DNA of 36,492 nt. Source: Acidimicrobiia bacterium (GTDB taxonomy: Bacteria; Acidobacteriota; Vicinamibacteria; Vicinamibacterales; UBA2999). The notes under the pieces are model-generated. The model had not been told where the DNA came from, did not search any database, and saw only the letters and a program-made list of their open reading frames with translations. The stretch lies in contig VFZH01000024.1 of assembly GCA_016871255.1 (NCBI GenBank), positions 1 to 36,492 of the forward strand, read 5' to 3'. Each line of letters starts with the position of its first letter. The stretch's first letter is position 1. The position numbers were made by a program, and so were the translations under genes. Below, piece after piece: positions 1 to 8,504 of the stretch.

Positions 1-1964
1 GCTTCGGCGGCGGCGGCTTCGGCGGCGGCGGGGGCGGAGGCAACAACCGCTTCGAAGTCATTCAGCGGGGAGGGGTCGGCGACTATCACGGGAACTTCAG
101 CTTCGACTTCCGGGATGAATCGCTGACCGCGCGCAACGCGTTCGCCGACAACAAGCCGCCGTTTCAACAGCGGAACATCAACGCCAACGTCAGCGGCCCG
201 TTCATCCGGAACTTCCTGACGGCAAGCGTCACGTTCAACCAGAACGAGGAGGAGAACGCCGACACGGTCGTCGCCTCGACTCCGACGGGCGACGTTTCGT
301 TCGGCGTCGTGCGACCCGCCGTCCGTCGCTCGTACAGCAGCAACGGACAGATGCAGCTCGCCGCCCGGCACGCGCTCCATTTCGCGACGCGCTACGAGAA
401 CCGCACGAGCCAGAACAACGGGGTGGGCAACTTCACGCTGCCGGAGCGCGGCTGGACCTCGACGGGCAGCGACGTCTTCGTCGGCCTCCGTGAAATCTGG
501 TCCGTGTCGCCGAAGACGGTCCACGAGGTGTCGTTCAGCTACTTCGGGGGCAGCTTCGCGGGCGAGGCCGTGACCAGTCAGGCCACGATCAACGTCCTCG
601 ATGCGTTCCGCAGCGGCGGCGCCGGTCTCAGCAACGCCCGCAGCATCCGGAACCGGACGGTTTCGAACCTGTTCTGGTACGAAGGCGAACGGCTCACGTT
701 CAAGACCGGCATGGAGCTGGGATACCGGGCCGCCTCGTCGACCTCGAGGGACGGCTTCCTCGGCGAATTCACGTTCTCCAGCCTCGAGGACTTCCTCGCC
801 GGACGGCCCCTGACCTACCGCGTCACCAGGGGTGATCCGTCGCTCGACGTGTCGCAGACCGAGATCAGCGGGTTCGTGCAGACCGACTGGCGGGTGAACC
901 GCCGGTTGACGCTGTTTGCCGGCCTCCGGTACGAGGGGCAGACCAACCTGTCCCACAACGACGGCCTGGATCCCAGGGTCGCGTTCGCCTACGCGATGGG
1001 GTCCTCGACCGTGCTGCGCGGAGGCGGCGGGCTGTTCCGCCAGAACCTCAACCTCCCGCTCGTACAGGACGTCATGCGGCTGGACGGCACGCGGCAGTTC
1101 GAAGTGGTCGTCAGCAACCCGACCTACCCCGATCCGTTCGCGGGGGGCGGCGCCACGGTGGTCCCGCCGTCGTCCCGCCGGGTCTTCGCCCCGGACTTGG
1201 CCCTCCCGTACGAAGCCAGGGCATCACTGTCGGTCGAGCGGACGATGCGGTGGAACCTGCAGGTCGACGCGGCCTACAACGTCGATCGCGGTGTCAACCA
1301 GCTTCGGTCACGAAACGTGAACGCGCCGGCGCCGGGTGGGACGACGCGGCCGCTCCGGGGCGAGGGAAACATCCTGCAGCTCGAGTCGACGGCCCGATCG
1401 AGATCGCACAGCCTGCGCCTGGGCATCCGGCAGCGCCTCAGCTTCTTCAACTACAACGGCAGCTACACCCTCTCGTCCGATCACAACGACAGTGCCGGTC
1501 CGCTGATGCTGCCGATGAACAGCTACGACCCCGAGGCCGACTGGGGGCGGGCCGGCTTCTCCCGCCGGCATCGATTCAACTTCACGGCCAATTCCCAGGC
1601 ACCGTTCGGGACCCTGTTCACGATCCGGGGATCCGCCACCAGCGGGAACCCGTACAACATCACGACCGGCAGGGACGACAACAACGACCAGACGACGAAC
1701 GACCGTCCCCCGGGTGTGGCGCGGAACAGCGGCAACGGTCCCCGCTACTTCAACGTCGACATGACGCTGTCGAAGACGTTCCGGCTGCGGGGGAACGCGG
1801 ACGGTGGCGGGGCGTTGCTGAACGTCTACGCCAACCTGAACAACGCCTTCAACATCGTCAACCTGCAGAATCCGAGCGGCGTGCTCACCTCGAGCTTCTT
1901 CGGCATCCCGACGTCGGCTGCCTCGGCGCGCGACGTCGAGCTCGGGATGCGCTTTCAGTTCTGA
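1..1964 (+). CDS. TonB-dependent outer-membrane receptor, Oar-like, 3' part (5' end outside window)
   Basis: The frame is open from base 3, so the gene enters from the left and about 653 residues are visible. The first visible residues are a glycine-rich FGGGG stretch followed by FEVIQRGG, YHGNFSF and ARNAF. Such segments occur near the plug/barrel junction of the large TonB receptors with carboxypeptidase-like regulatory domains that are abundant in Acidobacteriota. The rest alternates short beta-strand segments with aromatic residues and ends in MRFQF, with a terminal Phe as in outer-membrane barrels. It probably imports an oligosaccharide, peptide or siderophore; the substrate cannot be read. 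Signal peptide, regulatory domain and plug are not in the window. The first internal ATG/GTG codons are not the true start. Confidence 0.88.
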   Translation, partial: FGGGGFGGGGGGGNNRFEVIQRGGVGDYHGNFSFDFRDESLTARNAFADNKPPFQQRNINANVSGPFIRNFLTASVTFNQNEEENADTVVASTPTGDVSFGVVRPAVRRSYSSNGQMQLAARHALHFATRYENRTSQNNGVGNFTLPERGWTSTGSDVFVGLREIWSVSPKTVHEVSFSYFGGSFAGEAVTSQATINVLDAFRSGGAGLSNARSIRNRTVSNLFWYEGERLTFKTGMELGYRAASSTSRDGFLGEFTFSSLEDFLAGRPLTYRVTRGDPSLDVSQTEISGFVQTDWRVNRRLTLFAGLRYEGQTNLSHNDGLDPRVAFAYAMGSSTVLRGGGGLFRQNLNLPLVQDVMRLDGTRQFEVVVSNPTYPDPFAGGGATVVPPSSRRVFAPDLALPYEARASLSVERTMRWNLQVDAAYNVDRGVNQLRSRNVNAPAPGGTTRPLRGEGNILQLESTARSRSHSLRLGIRQRLSFFNYNGSYTLSSDHNDSAGPLMLPMNSYDPEADWGRAGFSRRHRFNFTANSQAPFGTLFTIRGSATSGNPYNITTGRDDNNDQTTNDRPPGVARNSGNGPRYFNVDMTLSKTFRLRGNADGGGALLNVYANLNNAFNIVNLQNPSGVLTSSFFGIPTSAASARDVELGMRFQF

Positions 1965-2026
1965 GTGCCCGAGCCGTCCGTCCGGGCCACGGCCAGCCAC
2001 CGATCCGCCGTGCGGGCAGGTGAACA

Positions 2027-2743
2027 GTGATCGTTCACGAGACCCCCGATGGCCTGCGGCTCGTCACGCAGCCCGACCACGCGACGCTCGCCGGCGACAT
2101 CGCCGCTGCCATGCCGGGCGAGCCGGGGCTCCGGGGGCCGAATCGGGATCTCCTGCTGGCGGCCGTCCGCGAGCACGACAACGGCTGGCTCGAAACGGAT
2201 GCGGCGCCACGGGTCGATCCCGGCACGGAGCGGCCGTTCGACTTCGTCACGGAGCCCGCGCGGCTGAAACAGGAGGTCTGGACGCGGGGCATCCAACGGG
2301 CCGCCGGTCGGCACCCGCGCGTGGGTGCACTCGTGGCCGAGCACGCCCTCACGGTGTCTGCCGATCGCCGGAACGAACCGGACTGGCGGGCGTTCTTCAC
2401 CACCATCACGGCGCTGCGTGACGAGCTGCTGCGCCAGCTCGGTCTCGAGCGTGGGCCGGACCGCGAGCGCTTCGAGCGCGACTACCGGATCGTCCGGTTG
2501 ACCGACGTGTGGTCACTGCAGCTCTGTGGTGCGTTCGCGGCAGCCCAGGACACCTTCGGCCATCGCTCCGTATTCGACGGTCACACGCTCGTCATCGCAC
2601 CAGACCCGTTCGACGGCGCCACCATCCCGCTCACCGTGCCGGCACGCCGCATCCCGGCTCGACGGTATGCCGACGATGACGACCTTCGCGCGACCCTGGC
2701 ACGGGCAACCCCAGCGCCGATCGAGCGCACCATCCGCGGCTGA
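2027..2743 (+). CDS. DUF3891 family protein
   Basis: 238 residues starting at a GTG preceded by AGGTG. The protein starts with MIVHETPDGLRLVTQPDHA and contains EHDNGWLE near residue 50, both typical of DUF3891, a family without assigned function. The conserved HDNGW and early H/D residues suggest a metal-binding hydrolase-like core, but this is inference. There is no signal peptide or membrane segment, so it should be cytoplasmic. It follows the receptor gene by 62 bases on the same strand; I see no functional link between the two. The downstream intergenic DNA is a heptamer repeat tract. Confidence 0.8.
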   Translation: MIVHETPDGLRLVTQPDHATLAGDIAAAMPGEPGLRGPNRDLLLAAVREHDNGWLETDAAPRVDPGTERPFDFVTEPARLKQEVWTRGIQRAAGRHPRVGALVAEHALTVSADRRNEPDWRAFFTTITALRDELLRQLGLERGPDRERFERDYRIVRLTDVWSLQLCGAFAAAQDTFGHRSVFDGHTLVIAPDPFDGATIPLTVPARRIPARRYADDDDLRATLARATPAPIERTIRG

Positions 2744-2762
2744 CGTGAAGTCCCCCACGCGT

Positions 2763-2863
2763 CAATCGCCAATCGTCAATCCGCAATCCTCAATGCAATC
2801 CCCAATCCTCAATCGCCAATCCTCAATGCAATCTCCGATCCTCAATCATCAATCTCCAATGGG
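2763..2863. repeat. Heptamer tandem repeat, consensus CAATCNN
   Basis: About fifteen consecutive units start with CAAT (one is CGAT). Most are 7 bases long and two are 5-base CAATG units. A higher-order period of 33 bases is visible: the block starting CAATCCTCAATG at 2784 recurs at 2817. The tract is clearly poorer in GC than its surroundings and fills the space between the DUF3891 gene and the response regulator, ending at the candidate promoter of the latter. It does not encode a protein. Confidence 0.9.
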
Positions 2864-2868
2864 ATAAT
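2863..2868 (+). promoter_or_regulatory. Candidate -10 hexamer GATAAT, leaderless spacing
   Basis: GATAAT (5 of 6 to TATAAT) ends 6 nt before the GTG of the response regulator. Transcription starting about 7 nt downstream of a -10 would begin at the start codon, and I see no Shine-Dalgarno sequence. No convincing -35 is visible, because that position lies in the heptamer repeat. Confidence 0.45.
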
Positions 2869-2874
2869 CCCGCC

Positions 2875-3552
2875 GTGCCCCGCATCTTCGTCGTGGAAGA
2901 CGACCGCGACATCGCGGCCCTCGTCTCCCGCTACCTCACCAGGGCCGGCTGGCAGGTGGAACCGTTCGAGTCCGGCACGACGGCGCTCGCCGCCGCCAGG
3001 CAGGATCCACCGGACCTGATCGTCCTCGACCTGATGCTGCCGGGGCTGGACGGGCTGGCGGTCTGCCGAGCGCTCCGGGCGGACGGCTCGACCGCCGCCG
3101 TGCCGATCATCATGCTCACGGCGCGTGCCGAGGAGTCGGACCGGATCGTCGGCCTCGATCTCGGCGCCGACGACTACATCGCGAAACCGTTCAGCCCCAA
3201 CGAGCTCGTGGCGCGCGTCCGGGCGCTGCTGCGCCGGGTGGGGCGCGGCACCCCGCCCGACCAGCGGCTCCGCTACCGGTCGATCGCCGTCGATCTCACG
3301 CGCCACACGGTGTTGGACGACGGGCGCGACGTGAAGCTGACGGCCAAGGAATTCCTGCTGCTGCAGTACCTGCTGCAGCACCGCGGCCGCGTCCTGTCGC
3401 GCGACCTCCTGCTGAGCGACGTCTGGGGGTACCGCTACACCGGCGGCACGCGGACGGTGGACGTCCACGTGCGCCGGCTGCGGGAGAAGCTGCCGGCGCT
3501 CGTGGACGCGCTGGTCACGGTCAAGCAATTCGGCTACAAGCTGGAAGAGTGA
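2875..3552 (+). CDS. phoB: OmpR/PhoB-family response regulator
   Basis: 225 residues with an intact receiver domain: acidic pair D9/D10, phosphoacceptor D52, T82 and K104 in AKPFSP. A winged-helix DNA-binding domain follows (residues about 130-225, with [30 protein letters not shown] and the final GYKLEE). It overlaps the sensor kinase gene by 4 bases, so the two are translationally coupled. The kinase layout (two helices, PAS, HisKA) is that of PhoR. The nearby phosphate genes and 11-bp-phased operator repeats make a PhoB/PhoP role in the phosphate-starvation response the best reading. The symbol is therefore partly an inference from context; another OmpR-class regulator is possible. Confidence 0.85.
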   Translation: MPRIFVVEDDRDIAALVSRYLTRAGWQVEPFESGTTALAAARQDPPDLIVLDLMLPGLDGLAVCRALRADGSTAAVPIIMLTARAEESDRIVGLDLGADDYIAKPFSPNELVARVRALLRRVGRGTPPDQRLRYRSIAVDLTRHTVLDDGRDVKLTAKEFLLLQYLLQHRGRVLSRDLLLSDVWGYRYTGGTRTVDVHVRRLREKLPALVDALVTVKQFGYKLEE

Positions 3553-4907
3553 CGTCACTCCGCACCAGGATCGCCGCCGGGGCCTTCGGGACGGCCATCG
3601 CGGCGCTCGCGGCCTTCTGGCTGCTCGACGACGTCTGGAATCCGGGGATCGCCGGCGTGCTGGCCATGGCCGTGGCCGCAGTCGTGGCGCTGCTGGGGGC
3701 GCGGCGGCTCGCGGCGCCGGTGTCGCGGCGGGTCCGGAACATCGAGGCCACGGCGCGACGCTACGCCACCGGCCGCCTCCTGCCGCCGGTCGGCGACTAC
3801 GGCGAAGACGAAGTCGGCGCCGTGGCACGCGCCTTCGACACGGCCGTCCAGGAGCTCGGCGTCCGTCTCGAGGGGCTGTCACGCGAGCGCGCGCGCATGG
3901 AAGCCATGCTGTCCGGCATGGTCGAAGGCGTCCTGGTGGTGGACGAACGGGGCCGCCTGCAGGTGGCGAACCGGGCCGCGCAGGCGATGCTGCGCGTGGA
4001 GGACGCGGCCATCGGCCGTCCGTACGTCGAGGCGATCCGCCACCCGGACATCACGGCGCTCCTCGGGTCGGCGCTGACGGGCGAGTTGCCGGAAGGCCGC
4101 GAGCTGTCGATGGTCCGCAACCCGGGCCGGCTCTTCGTCGCACGCGCGGCGCCGGTGGGGGTGGCCGGGGGCGGCGGGGCGGTGCTCGTCCTGCACGACA
4201 TCACCGACCTCAGGCGCGCGGACCAGATCCGCCGGGACTTCGTGGCGAACGTGTCGCACGAGCTGCGCACGCCGCTGACCGCGATTCGCGGCTACGTCGA
4301 AGCGCTGCTCGACGACGCGCCGGAGGGCAGCGAGGCGCGGCCGTTTCTGGAGATCATCCAGCGGCAGAGCGCCCGCATGGAGCGTCTGGTGTCCGACCTG
4401 CTCCGGCTCGCCCGGCTCGACGCCCGCCAGGAGACGCTGGACCTCTCGCGCTGCGACATCGACCAGCTCTTTGCCGGAGTGGTCGCCGACCTCGCGCCGT
4501 CGATCGACGCCAGGCGCCAGCGCGTCGCCGTACACGTCGACCCCGGGGCGGCCTCCATGGACGCCGACCCGGCCAAGCTGCACGACGTCGTCCGCAACCT
4601 CCTGGAGAACGCCGTCAACTACTCGCCGGACGACACGGACATCGCGCTCAGCGCGCAGCGCGGCGACGGCGTCGTTCGGCTGCAGGTGGCTGATTCGGGG
4701 CCCGGCATCCCCGCCGATGACCTCGGGCGCGTCTTCGAGCGCTTCTACCGGGTGGACAAGTCGCGCGCGCGCCCCGGGGGCACGGGGCTCGGCCTGGCGA
4801 TCGTCAAACACGTCGTCGAGCTGCACGGCGGATCGGTGCAGGCGGAGAACCGCCCTGAAGGCGGCGCCTGCTTCGTCGTCACGCTGCCAGCGCGACTGCA
4901 GCCATAG
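3549..4907 (+). CDS. phoR: PhoR-like sensor histidine kinase
   Basis: 452 residues from a GTG overlapping the regulator stop. Two hydrophobic helices (about 8-26 and 34-50) are joined by only about seven residues (DDVWNPG), so there is practically no extracytoplasmic sensor. A HAMP-like linker, a PAS domain (about 113-220, [16 protein letters not shown]), HisKA with phosphoacceptor H237 in [11 protein letters not shown], and a HATPase domain with [16 protein letters not shown] and [11 protein letters not shown] follow. This resembles E. coli PhoR, which reads phosphate through PstSCAB-PhoU at the membrane. The pst-phoU genes lie about 11 kb downstream. The ligand and the partnership with PhoU are inferences. 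Confidence 0.85.
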   Translation: MTSLRTRIAAGAFGTAIAALAAFWLLDDVWNPGIAGVLAMAVAAVVALLGARRLAAPVSRRVRNIEATARRYATGRLLPPVGDYGEDEVGAVARAFDTAVQELGVRLEGLSRERARMEAMLSGMVEGVLVVDERGRLQVANRAAQAMLRVEDAAIGRPYVEAIRHPDITALLGSALTGELPEGRELSMVRNPGRLFVARAAPVGVAGGGGAVLVLHDITDLRRADQIRRDFVANVSHELRTPLTAIRGYVEALLDDAPEGSEARPFLEIIQRQSARMERLVSDLLRLARLDARQETLDLSRCDIDQLFAGVVADLAPSIDARRQRVAVHVDPGAASMDADPAKLHDVVRNLLENAVNYSPDDTDIALSAQRGDGVVRLQVADSGPGIPADDLGRVFERFYRVDKSRARPGGTGLGLAIVKHVVELHGGSVQAENRPEGGACFVVTLPARLQP

Positions 4908-4910
4908 CCC

Positions 4911-5061
4911 CCGGAACAAGGTTGCCGACTCTCGGGCGGCGAGACGCCCGGATCGCCAGGCCCGAGGAGGGAGCAGGCCGGGTGCCTGTGACCGACGAGC
5001 CACGCCGCGAGGCGGGATGCCTCGTCGGCCGAGATGGCAACCCTGTTCCGGCCAGGGCCCT
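4911..5061. repeat. Inverted-repeat element, copy 1 (MITE-like or structured RNA)
   Basis: It fills the whole space between the phoR stop and the convergent SnoaL stop. It matches 8344-8504 at roughly 93% by eye (about ten differences in 150 bases). The right end (5036-5061) is inverse-complementary to the left end, but the left end is shortened: the outermost GGGCCCTGG is missing next to the phoR stop. Internally, CCGACGAG (4992-4999) pairs with CTCGTCGG (5021-5028) around a smaller CGCC/GGCG hairpin (5003-5014). No transposase is present. Confidence 0.85.
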
Positions 5062-5480
5062 TACTCGCCCGATCCGCCCTTCCCCCCCGTCCACGCCAGG
5101 TGGTGCTGGTGCGTGTCGGCCCGGTGGCGGAATCGGGACACGAGGCCGGCTTCGTTGAAGTGCCAGATGTGGACTTCGTCCTCTTCGACCACGCGCCGTC
5201 CGGTGGCGCGAACGGTGCCTTCGAGATCGACGAGCGCCACGACGATCGGACCCGAGTCGAGCAGCGTCTTCACCTGGAAGCGGGTGATCTCGACAGCGCT
5301 GAGCGACTGGAAGAAGGCCAGTGCCCCGTCACGGCCGCGTCGCGGCTGCAGCCACGGCACCTCCGTCGAGTTCACGCCGTACTCCCATGCCACGCCGTCC
5401 GCCAGCTTCGCGAGAATCGCCGGCACATCGCCGCGGCCGAACGCCTCGTAGATCGCCAGAACCGTGTCCCTGTAAGCCAT
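5061..5480 (-). CDS. SnoaL-like / NTF2-fold protein
   Basis: 139 residues. The start MAYRDTVLAIYEAFGRGDVP, the early W in VAWEYG and the closing strand with VHIWHFNEAGLVSRFRHRAD are characteristic of SnoaL-like (NTF2-superfamily) proteins, compact cone-shaped folds of about 130 residues used as small enzymes or binding proteins. No specific activity can be read. There is no signal peptide. The last residues (TGGKGGSGE) and the stop abut the inverted-repeat element, so the C-terminus may have been reset by insertion. It is a lone gene on this strand; its 5' flank is a 9-mer repeat tract. Confidence 0.8.
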   Translation of the reverse strand: MAYRDTVLAIYEAFGRGDVPAILAKLADGVAWEYGVNSTEVPWLQPRRGRDGALAFFQSLSAVEITRFQVKTLLDSGPIVVALVDLEGTVRATGRRVVEEDEVHIWHFNEAGLVSRFRHRADTHQHHLAWTGGKGGSGE

Positions 5481-5484
5481 CGTC

Positions 5485-5655
5485 CCCTCGCCCTATCGGT
5501 CCGTCCCACTCGCCCTACTCGCCCCACTCGCCCTGTCCTGTCCGCCCCACTCACCCCGCCCGTCTGCCCCACTCGCCCTGTCTGCCTGCCCCACTCATCC
5601 TACTCGCCCTACTCGCCCCACTCGCCCTGTCTGCCTGCCCCACTCGCCCTGCACG
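5485..5655. repeat. Degenerate pyrimidine-rich tandem repeat, unit CCCYACTCG
   Basis: A tract of roughly 9-base units (CCCCACTCG, CCCTACTCG and variants such as CCCTGTCTG). A 31-base block at 5566-5596 recurs at 5615-5645, an offset of 49. It lies in the 316-base divergent gap between the SnoaL gene and chrA. Apart from this tract and a candidate -10 before chrA, I see nothing in the gap. The pyrimidine bias opens long meaningless reading frames. Confidence 0.85.
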
Positions 5656-5781
5656 CCGTCGATCAGCCCCGCCGGGAAGCGTGTTACACGGCCCGTCGTA
5701 GGAACCCGCCATGATCCCGCCGTGACAGGGTTGTTGAAGGTGTGTTGCTGCCATACCGGCTCACGGCCCGGGGCTCGGCCG

Positions 5782-5787
5782 TAGAAT
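5782..5787 (+). promoter_or_regulatory. Candidate -10 hexamer TAGAAT before chrA
   Basis: TAGAAT ends 9 nt before the ATG of chrA, which predicts a leader of at most a few bases. The same CCGTAGAATG string occurs at 13846-13855 in the divergent CHAD/ppx gap. No clear -35. Confidence 0.4.
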
Positions 5788-5796
5788 GCTGCGCCT

Positions 5797-6930
5797 ATGG
5801 GTGCGGGCGGCGCTTCGCGGCTCGGGGAAGTGGCGCGGCTGTTCCTGCGGCTCGGGGTGACGGCATTCGGCGGCCCGGCCGCACACGTGGCGGTCATGGA
5901 AGACGAGTGCGTGCGGCGCAGAGGCTGGATGAGCCGCGAGCAGTTCCTCGACGTCCTGGGGGCGTCGAACCTCATTCCCGGGCCGACCTCCACGGAACTG
6001 GCGATGCACGCGGGCTACCACCGCGCCGGATGGCCGGGCCTCGTGGCCGCCGGATGCTGCTTCATCGGTCCTGCCGCCCTCATCGTGGGGGGCGTGGCGG
6101 CGCTCTACGTGGAAGGCGGGCGATTGCCGGCGCTCGGGGGTGTCCTGACGGTGGTGAAGCCGGTCGCGCTGGTCATCGTGATACAGGCGCTCGTCAGCCT
6201 CGCACGGGCGGCCCTGCGCACGCCGCTGCTGATCCTGCTGGCGGCGGGATCCGTGGCGGGAGCCCTGGCGGGTCTCGTCGAGGCGGCCGTGCTGATCGGC
6301 GCCGGCCTGCTGCACCTGTTCGTCTCGAAACGCCAGGTCGCCGCGGCAGCGGCGGTGCTCCTCGCGGTGCCGGCGCGTGCGCTCGCAGAAGGTGCCGCGG
6401 CGGTCGGAGCGGTGGCTCCAGGGGCGTTGTTCACCGCCTTCGCGAAGGCCGGTGCGGTCGTGCTGGGCAGCGGATACGTGCTGTTCGCGGTGCTGAAGAC
6501 ACAACTGGTGGAAGGCTCCGGCTGGATCAGCGAGGCACAACTGCTCGATGCCATCGCCGTCGGACAGATCACGCCCGGTCCCGTGTTCACGTCGGCCACC
6601 TTCATCGGCTACCTGCTCGGCGGGGCGCCGGGGGCCGCGATCGCCACGATCGGCGTGTTCCTGCCGGCGTTCGCGTTCACGGCCGCCAGCGTCCGCGTGC
6701 TGCAGCGCGTGCGCCGGTCCCCTGCCGCCCGCACGTTTCTCGACGGCGTGAACGCCGCAGCGGTCGCCCTGATCGCCGTCGTGGCCGTCGCGCTGGCGCA
6801 GACCGCCGTGACCGACGCCTGGACCGGTGCCGTCGCGCTCGCCGCCGCGGTGCTGGTCGGATGCCTGCGCCTCAACCCCTCCTGGGTCCTGGCCGCCGCC
6901 GCGCTCATCGGCGCGGCAGCCACCATCTGA
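5797..6930 (+). CDS. chrA: Chromate transporter, two-domain ChrA
   Basis: 377 residues, the usual length of the long-chain CHR family made of two homologous membrane halves. The N-terminal half carries the family signatures FGGPAAHVAVMEDE (about 24-37) and NLIPGPTSTELAMHAGY (about 59-75). The C-terminal half has the equivalent GSGYVLFAVLKTQLV and GQITPGPVFTSATFIGYLLGG. About ten to twelve hydrophobic helices are visible. Family members export chromate at the inner membrane, though some homologues lack proven chromate activity. It stands alone between the repeat tract and the phosphodiesterase gene; no ChrB-type regulator is present. Confidence 0.92.
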   Translation: MGAGGASRLGEVARLFLRLGVTAFGGPAAHVAVMEDECVRRRGWMSREQFLDVLGASNLIPGPTSTELAMHAGYHRAGWPGLVAAGCCFIGPAALIVGGVAALYVEGGRLPALGGVLTVVKPVALVIVIQALVSLARAALRTPLLILLAAGSVAGALAGLVEAAVLIGAGLLHLFVSKRQVAAAAAVLLAVPARALAEGAAAVGAVAPGALFTAFAKAGAVVLGSGYVLFAVLKTQLVEGSGWISEAQLLDAIAVGQITPGPVFTSATFIGYLLGGAPGAAIATIGVFLPAFAFTAASVRVLQRVRRSPAARTFLDGVNAAAVALIAVVAVALAQTAVTDAWTGAVALAAAVLVGCLRLNPSWVLAAAALIGAAATI

Positions 6931-7061
6931 CCCGTCCCACGCGTCCCATGGCGCCGTGAGCAGCCAGCCTCGGGTACAGTGTGCCGAGTGCGCGTCTCCT
7001 GGCGCCCTCACGCCTCCTGTGTCACGGGCGTTGGCGCGAACAGTCGTCCAGGTCACCTGTC

Positions 7062-8078
7062 ATGCCCATCAGCCTCCCCGCCGTTGCCAGTCTCGTTCTG
7101 GCGGTCGCACCGGTTGTGACTGCCGCCCTGCCGCTCGTCATTGCCCACCGGGGCGCGTCCGGTCACCGTCCGGAGCACACGCTGGAGGCGTACCGGCTGG
7201 CGTCGGAGATGGGCGCGGACTACATCGAGCCCGATCTGGTGTCCACGCGGGACGGCGTCCTGATCGCACGACACGAAAACGAGATTGGCGAGACGACCGA
7301 CGTCGCCGAGCGCTTCCCCGGGCGGCGGCGCACGCTGCAGGTGGACGGCCGCGCGGTCACGGGGTGGTTCACCGAAGACTTCACGCTGGCGGAGATCCGG
7401 ACCCTGCGCGCCAGGGAGCGGCTGCCGTTCCGGTCGAAGGAGTACGACGGGCAGTTCGGGATCCCGACGTTCGACGAGGTCGTCGCGCTGGCCCAGCAGC
7501 TGGGAATGGAGCGGGGACGCCCGCTGGGCGTCTACCCCGAGACCAAGCACCCCAGCCACTTCCGCGGCATCGGCTTGCCGCTCGAAGGACCGCTCGTGGA
7601 GGTACTGGAACGCCGGGACTGGAACCGGAAGGATGCGCCGGTCTTCATCCAGTCGTTCGAGACCGGGAACCTGCGAGAGCTGCGAACGCGGACCCCGGTG
7701 AACCTCGTGCAGCTCATCGATGCCCGGGGCGGGCCGTTCGATCGCCGCGGCGAGGCGACGTTCAGCACGGTGGCCGATCTGATCTCGGACGCCGGGCTGC
7801 GGGCGATCGCGAGCTACGCGAACGGGATCGGTCCGCACAAGGCGCTGGTGCTGCCGGCAGACGGGAGCGGGCGGCTCCTCGAGCCGACGGACCTCGTGGC
7901 ACGCGCGCACGCCGCGGGGCTCATCGTCCACGTGTGGACGCTGCGATCGGACGAGACGCTCCTCTCCCCCACCTACGACGGCGACCCTGCCGTCGAATAC
8001 CGGCAGTTCCGCGACCTCGGCGTGGATGGGTTCTTCACCGACTTCCCGGACGCGGCCGTTGCCGCCCTGGCGCCATGA
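7062..8078 (+). CDS. glpQ: Secreted glycerophosphodiester phosphodiesterase, GlpQ type
   Basis: 338 residues from the ATG at 7062, chosen because it begins with a signal peptide (hydrophobic residues about 5-23) directly before the catalytic strand. An upstream in-frame ATG at 6981 would bury that signal. Catalytic motifs of the GDPD family are visible: H29-R-G, E and D in YIEPDLV, and H in LIARHENE. YPETKHPSHFRGIG is typical of the longer periplasmic GlpQ branch. The enzyme hydrolyses glycerophosphodiesters to glycerol-3-phosphate and an alcohol, a way to scavenge phosphate. This fits the phosphate genes around it. I found no 11-bp-phased operator upstream. A strong hairpin follows the stop. 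Confidence 0.88.
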   Translation: MPISLPAVASLVLAVAPVVTAALPLVIAHRGASGHRPEHTLEAYRLASEMGADYIEPDLVSTRDGVLIARHENEIGETTDVAERFPGRRRTLQVDGRAVTGWFTEDFTLAEIRTLRARERLPFRSKEYDGQFGIPTFDEVVALAQQLGMERGRPLGVYPETKHPSHFRGIGLPLEGPLVEVLERRDWNRKDAPVFIQSFETGNLRELRTRTPVNLVQLIDARGGPFDRRGEATFSTVADLISDAGLRAIASYANGIGPHKALVLPADGSGRLLEPTDLVARAHAAGLIVHVWTLRSDETLLSPTYDGDPAVEYRQFRDLGVDGFFTDFPDAAVAALAP

Positions 8079-8343
8079 GACCGGACCCGGGCCGGTTTCA
8101 GCCGGCCCGGCCACGCCGCCCACGAGCCGTCGCGGTAGAGGGTCGACGCGACCTCCACGCCAGTTCCGTGCGGTGATCCCACAGGTCCTCGGACTCGTCC
8201 TCACGCACACCGAACGCCTTCCGGCCGGGCGTGTCCCGCCGGCCGGCCACCTGCGCCGCGCGTGTCCGCGGCACGCACCCGTCAGCCGTGGTATACCCAC
8301 GTCCATGGTCCACAGCCCAGGCGGCTGCGGTAACACGATCGTT
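8079..8343. other. Intergenic stretch without a supported gene
   Basis: Between the GlpQ-type gene and the second inverted-repeat element. It holds the hairpin at 8087-8110. Open frames on the minus strand have no recognisable domain or start signal. Together with the element and the short GlgC leader, the gene-free gap is 495 bases. Confidence 0.6.
8087..8110. terminator. Perfect 9-bp GGCC-type hairpin after the glpQ-like stop
   Basis: CCGGGCCGG (8087-8095) is exactly complementary to CCGGCCCGG (8102-8110) around a 6-base TTTCAG loop, starting 9 bases after the stop codon. There is no T-run, so it is not a classical intrinsic terminator. It resembles the GGCC hairpins at 23057-23076 and 34165-34204, so it may be an interspersed repeat that also ends or protects transcripts. 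Confidence 0.55.
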
Positions 8344-8504
8344 AGGGCCCTGGCCGGATCGAGGTTGCCGACTCCCGGGCGGCGAGGCGCCCGGATCGCC
8401 AGGCGCGAGGAGAGAGCAGGCCGGGTGCCTGTGACCGACGAGCAACGCCGCGAGGCGGGATGCAGCGTCGGCCGAGATGGCAACCTTGTTCCGGCCAGGG
8501 CCCT
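8344..8504. repeat. Inverted-repeat element, copy 2 (complete)
   Basis: The 26-base ends (8344-8369 and 8479-8504) are inverted repeats with three mismatches; the outer 15 and the inner 8 bases match exactly. Inside are a 7-bp hairpin (CCGGGCG 8375-8381 with CGCCCGG 8388-8394) and a longer stem with CCGACG (8435-8440) pairing CGTCGG (8466-8471). The core is about 93% identical to copy 1. CACGATCGT occurs just left of the element (8334-8342) and 11 bases beyond its right end (8516-8524), a possible but imperfectly placed target duplication. No protein is encoded. Confidence 0.88.

Noticed and set aside
2763-2863. CRISPR-like reading of the CAATCNN tract
   Set aside because: Units are 5-7 bases without unique spacers; it is a simple tandem repeat.
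7021-7061. Possible Pho box before the glpQ-like gene (TCAC at 7022 and 7053)
   Set aside because: The two cores are 31 bp apart, not a multiple of 11, and the intermediate positions do not match.
8098-8445. Possible small minus-strand gene (115 codons) after the glpQ-like gene
   Set aside because: It begins inside the inverted-repeat element and has no recognisable domain. Another frame in the same stretch reads VASTLYRDGSWAAW, which looks protein-like but is too short to call a gene relic.
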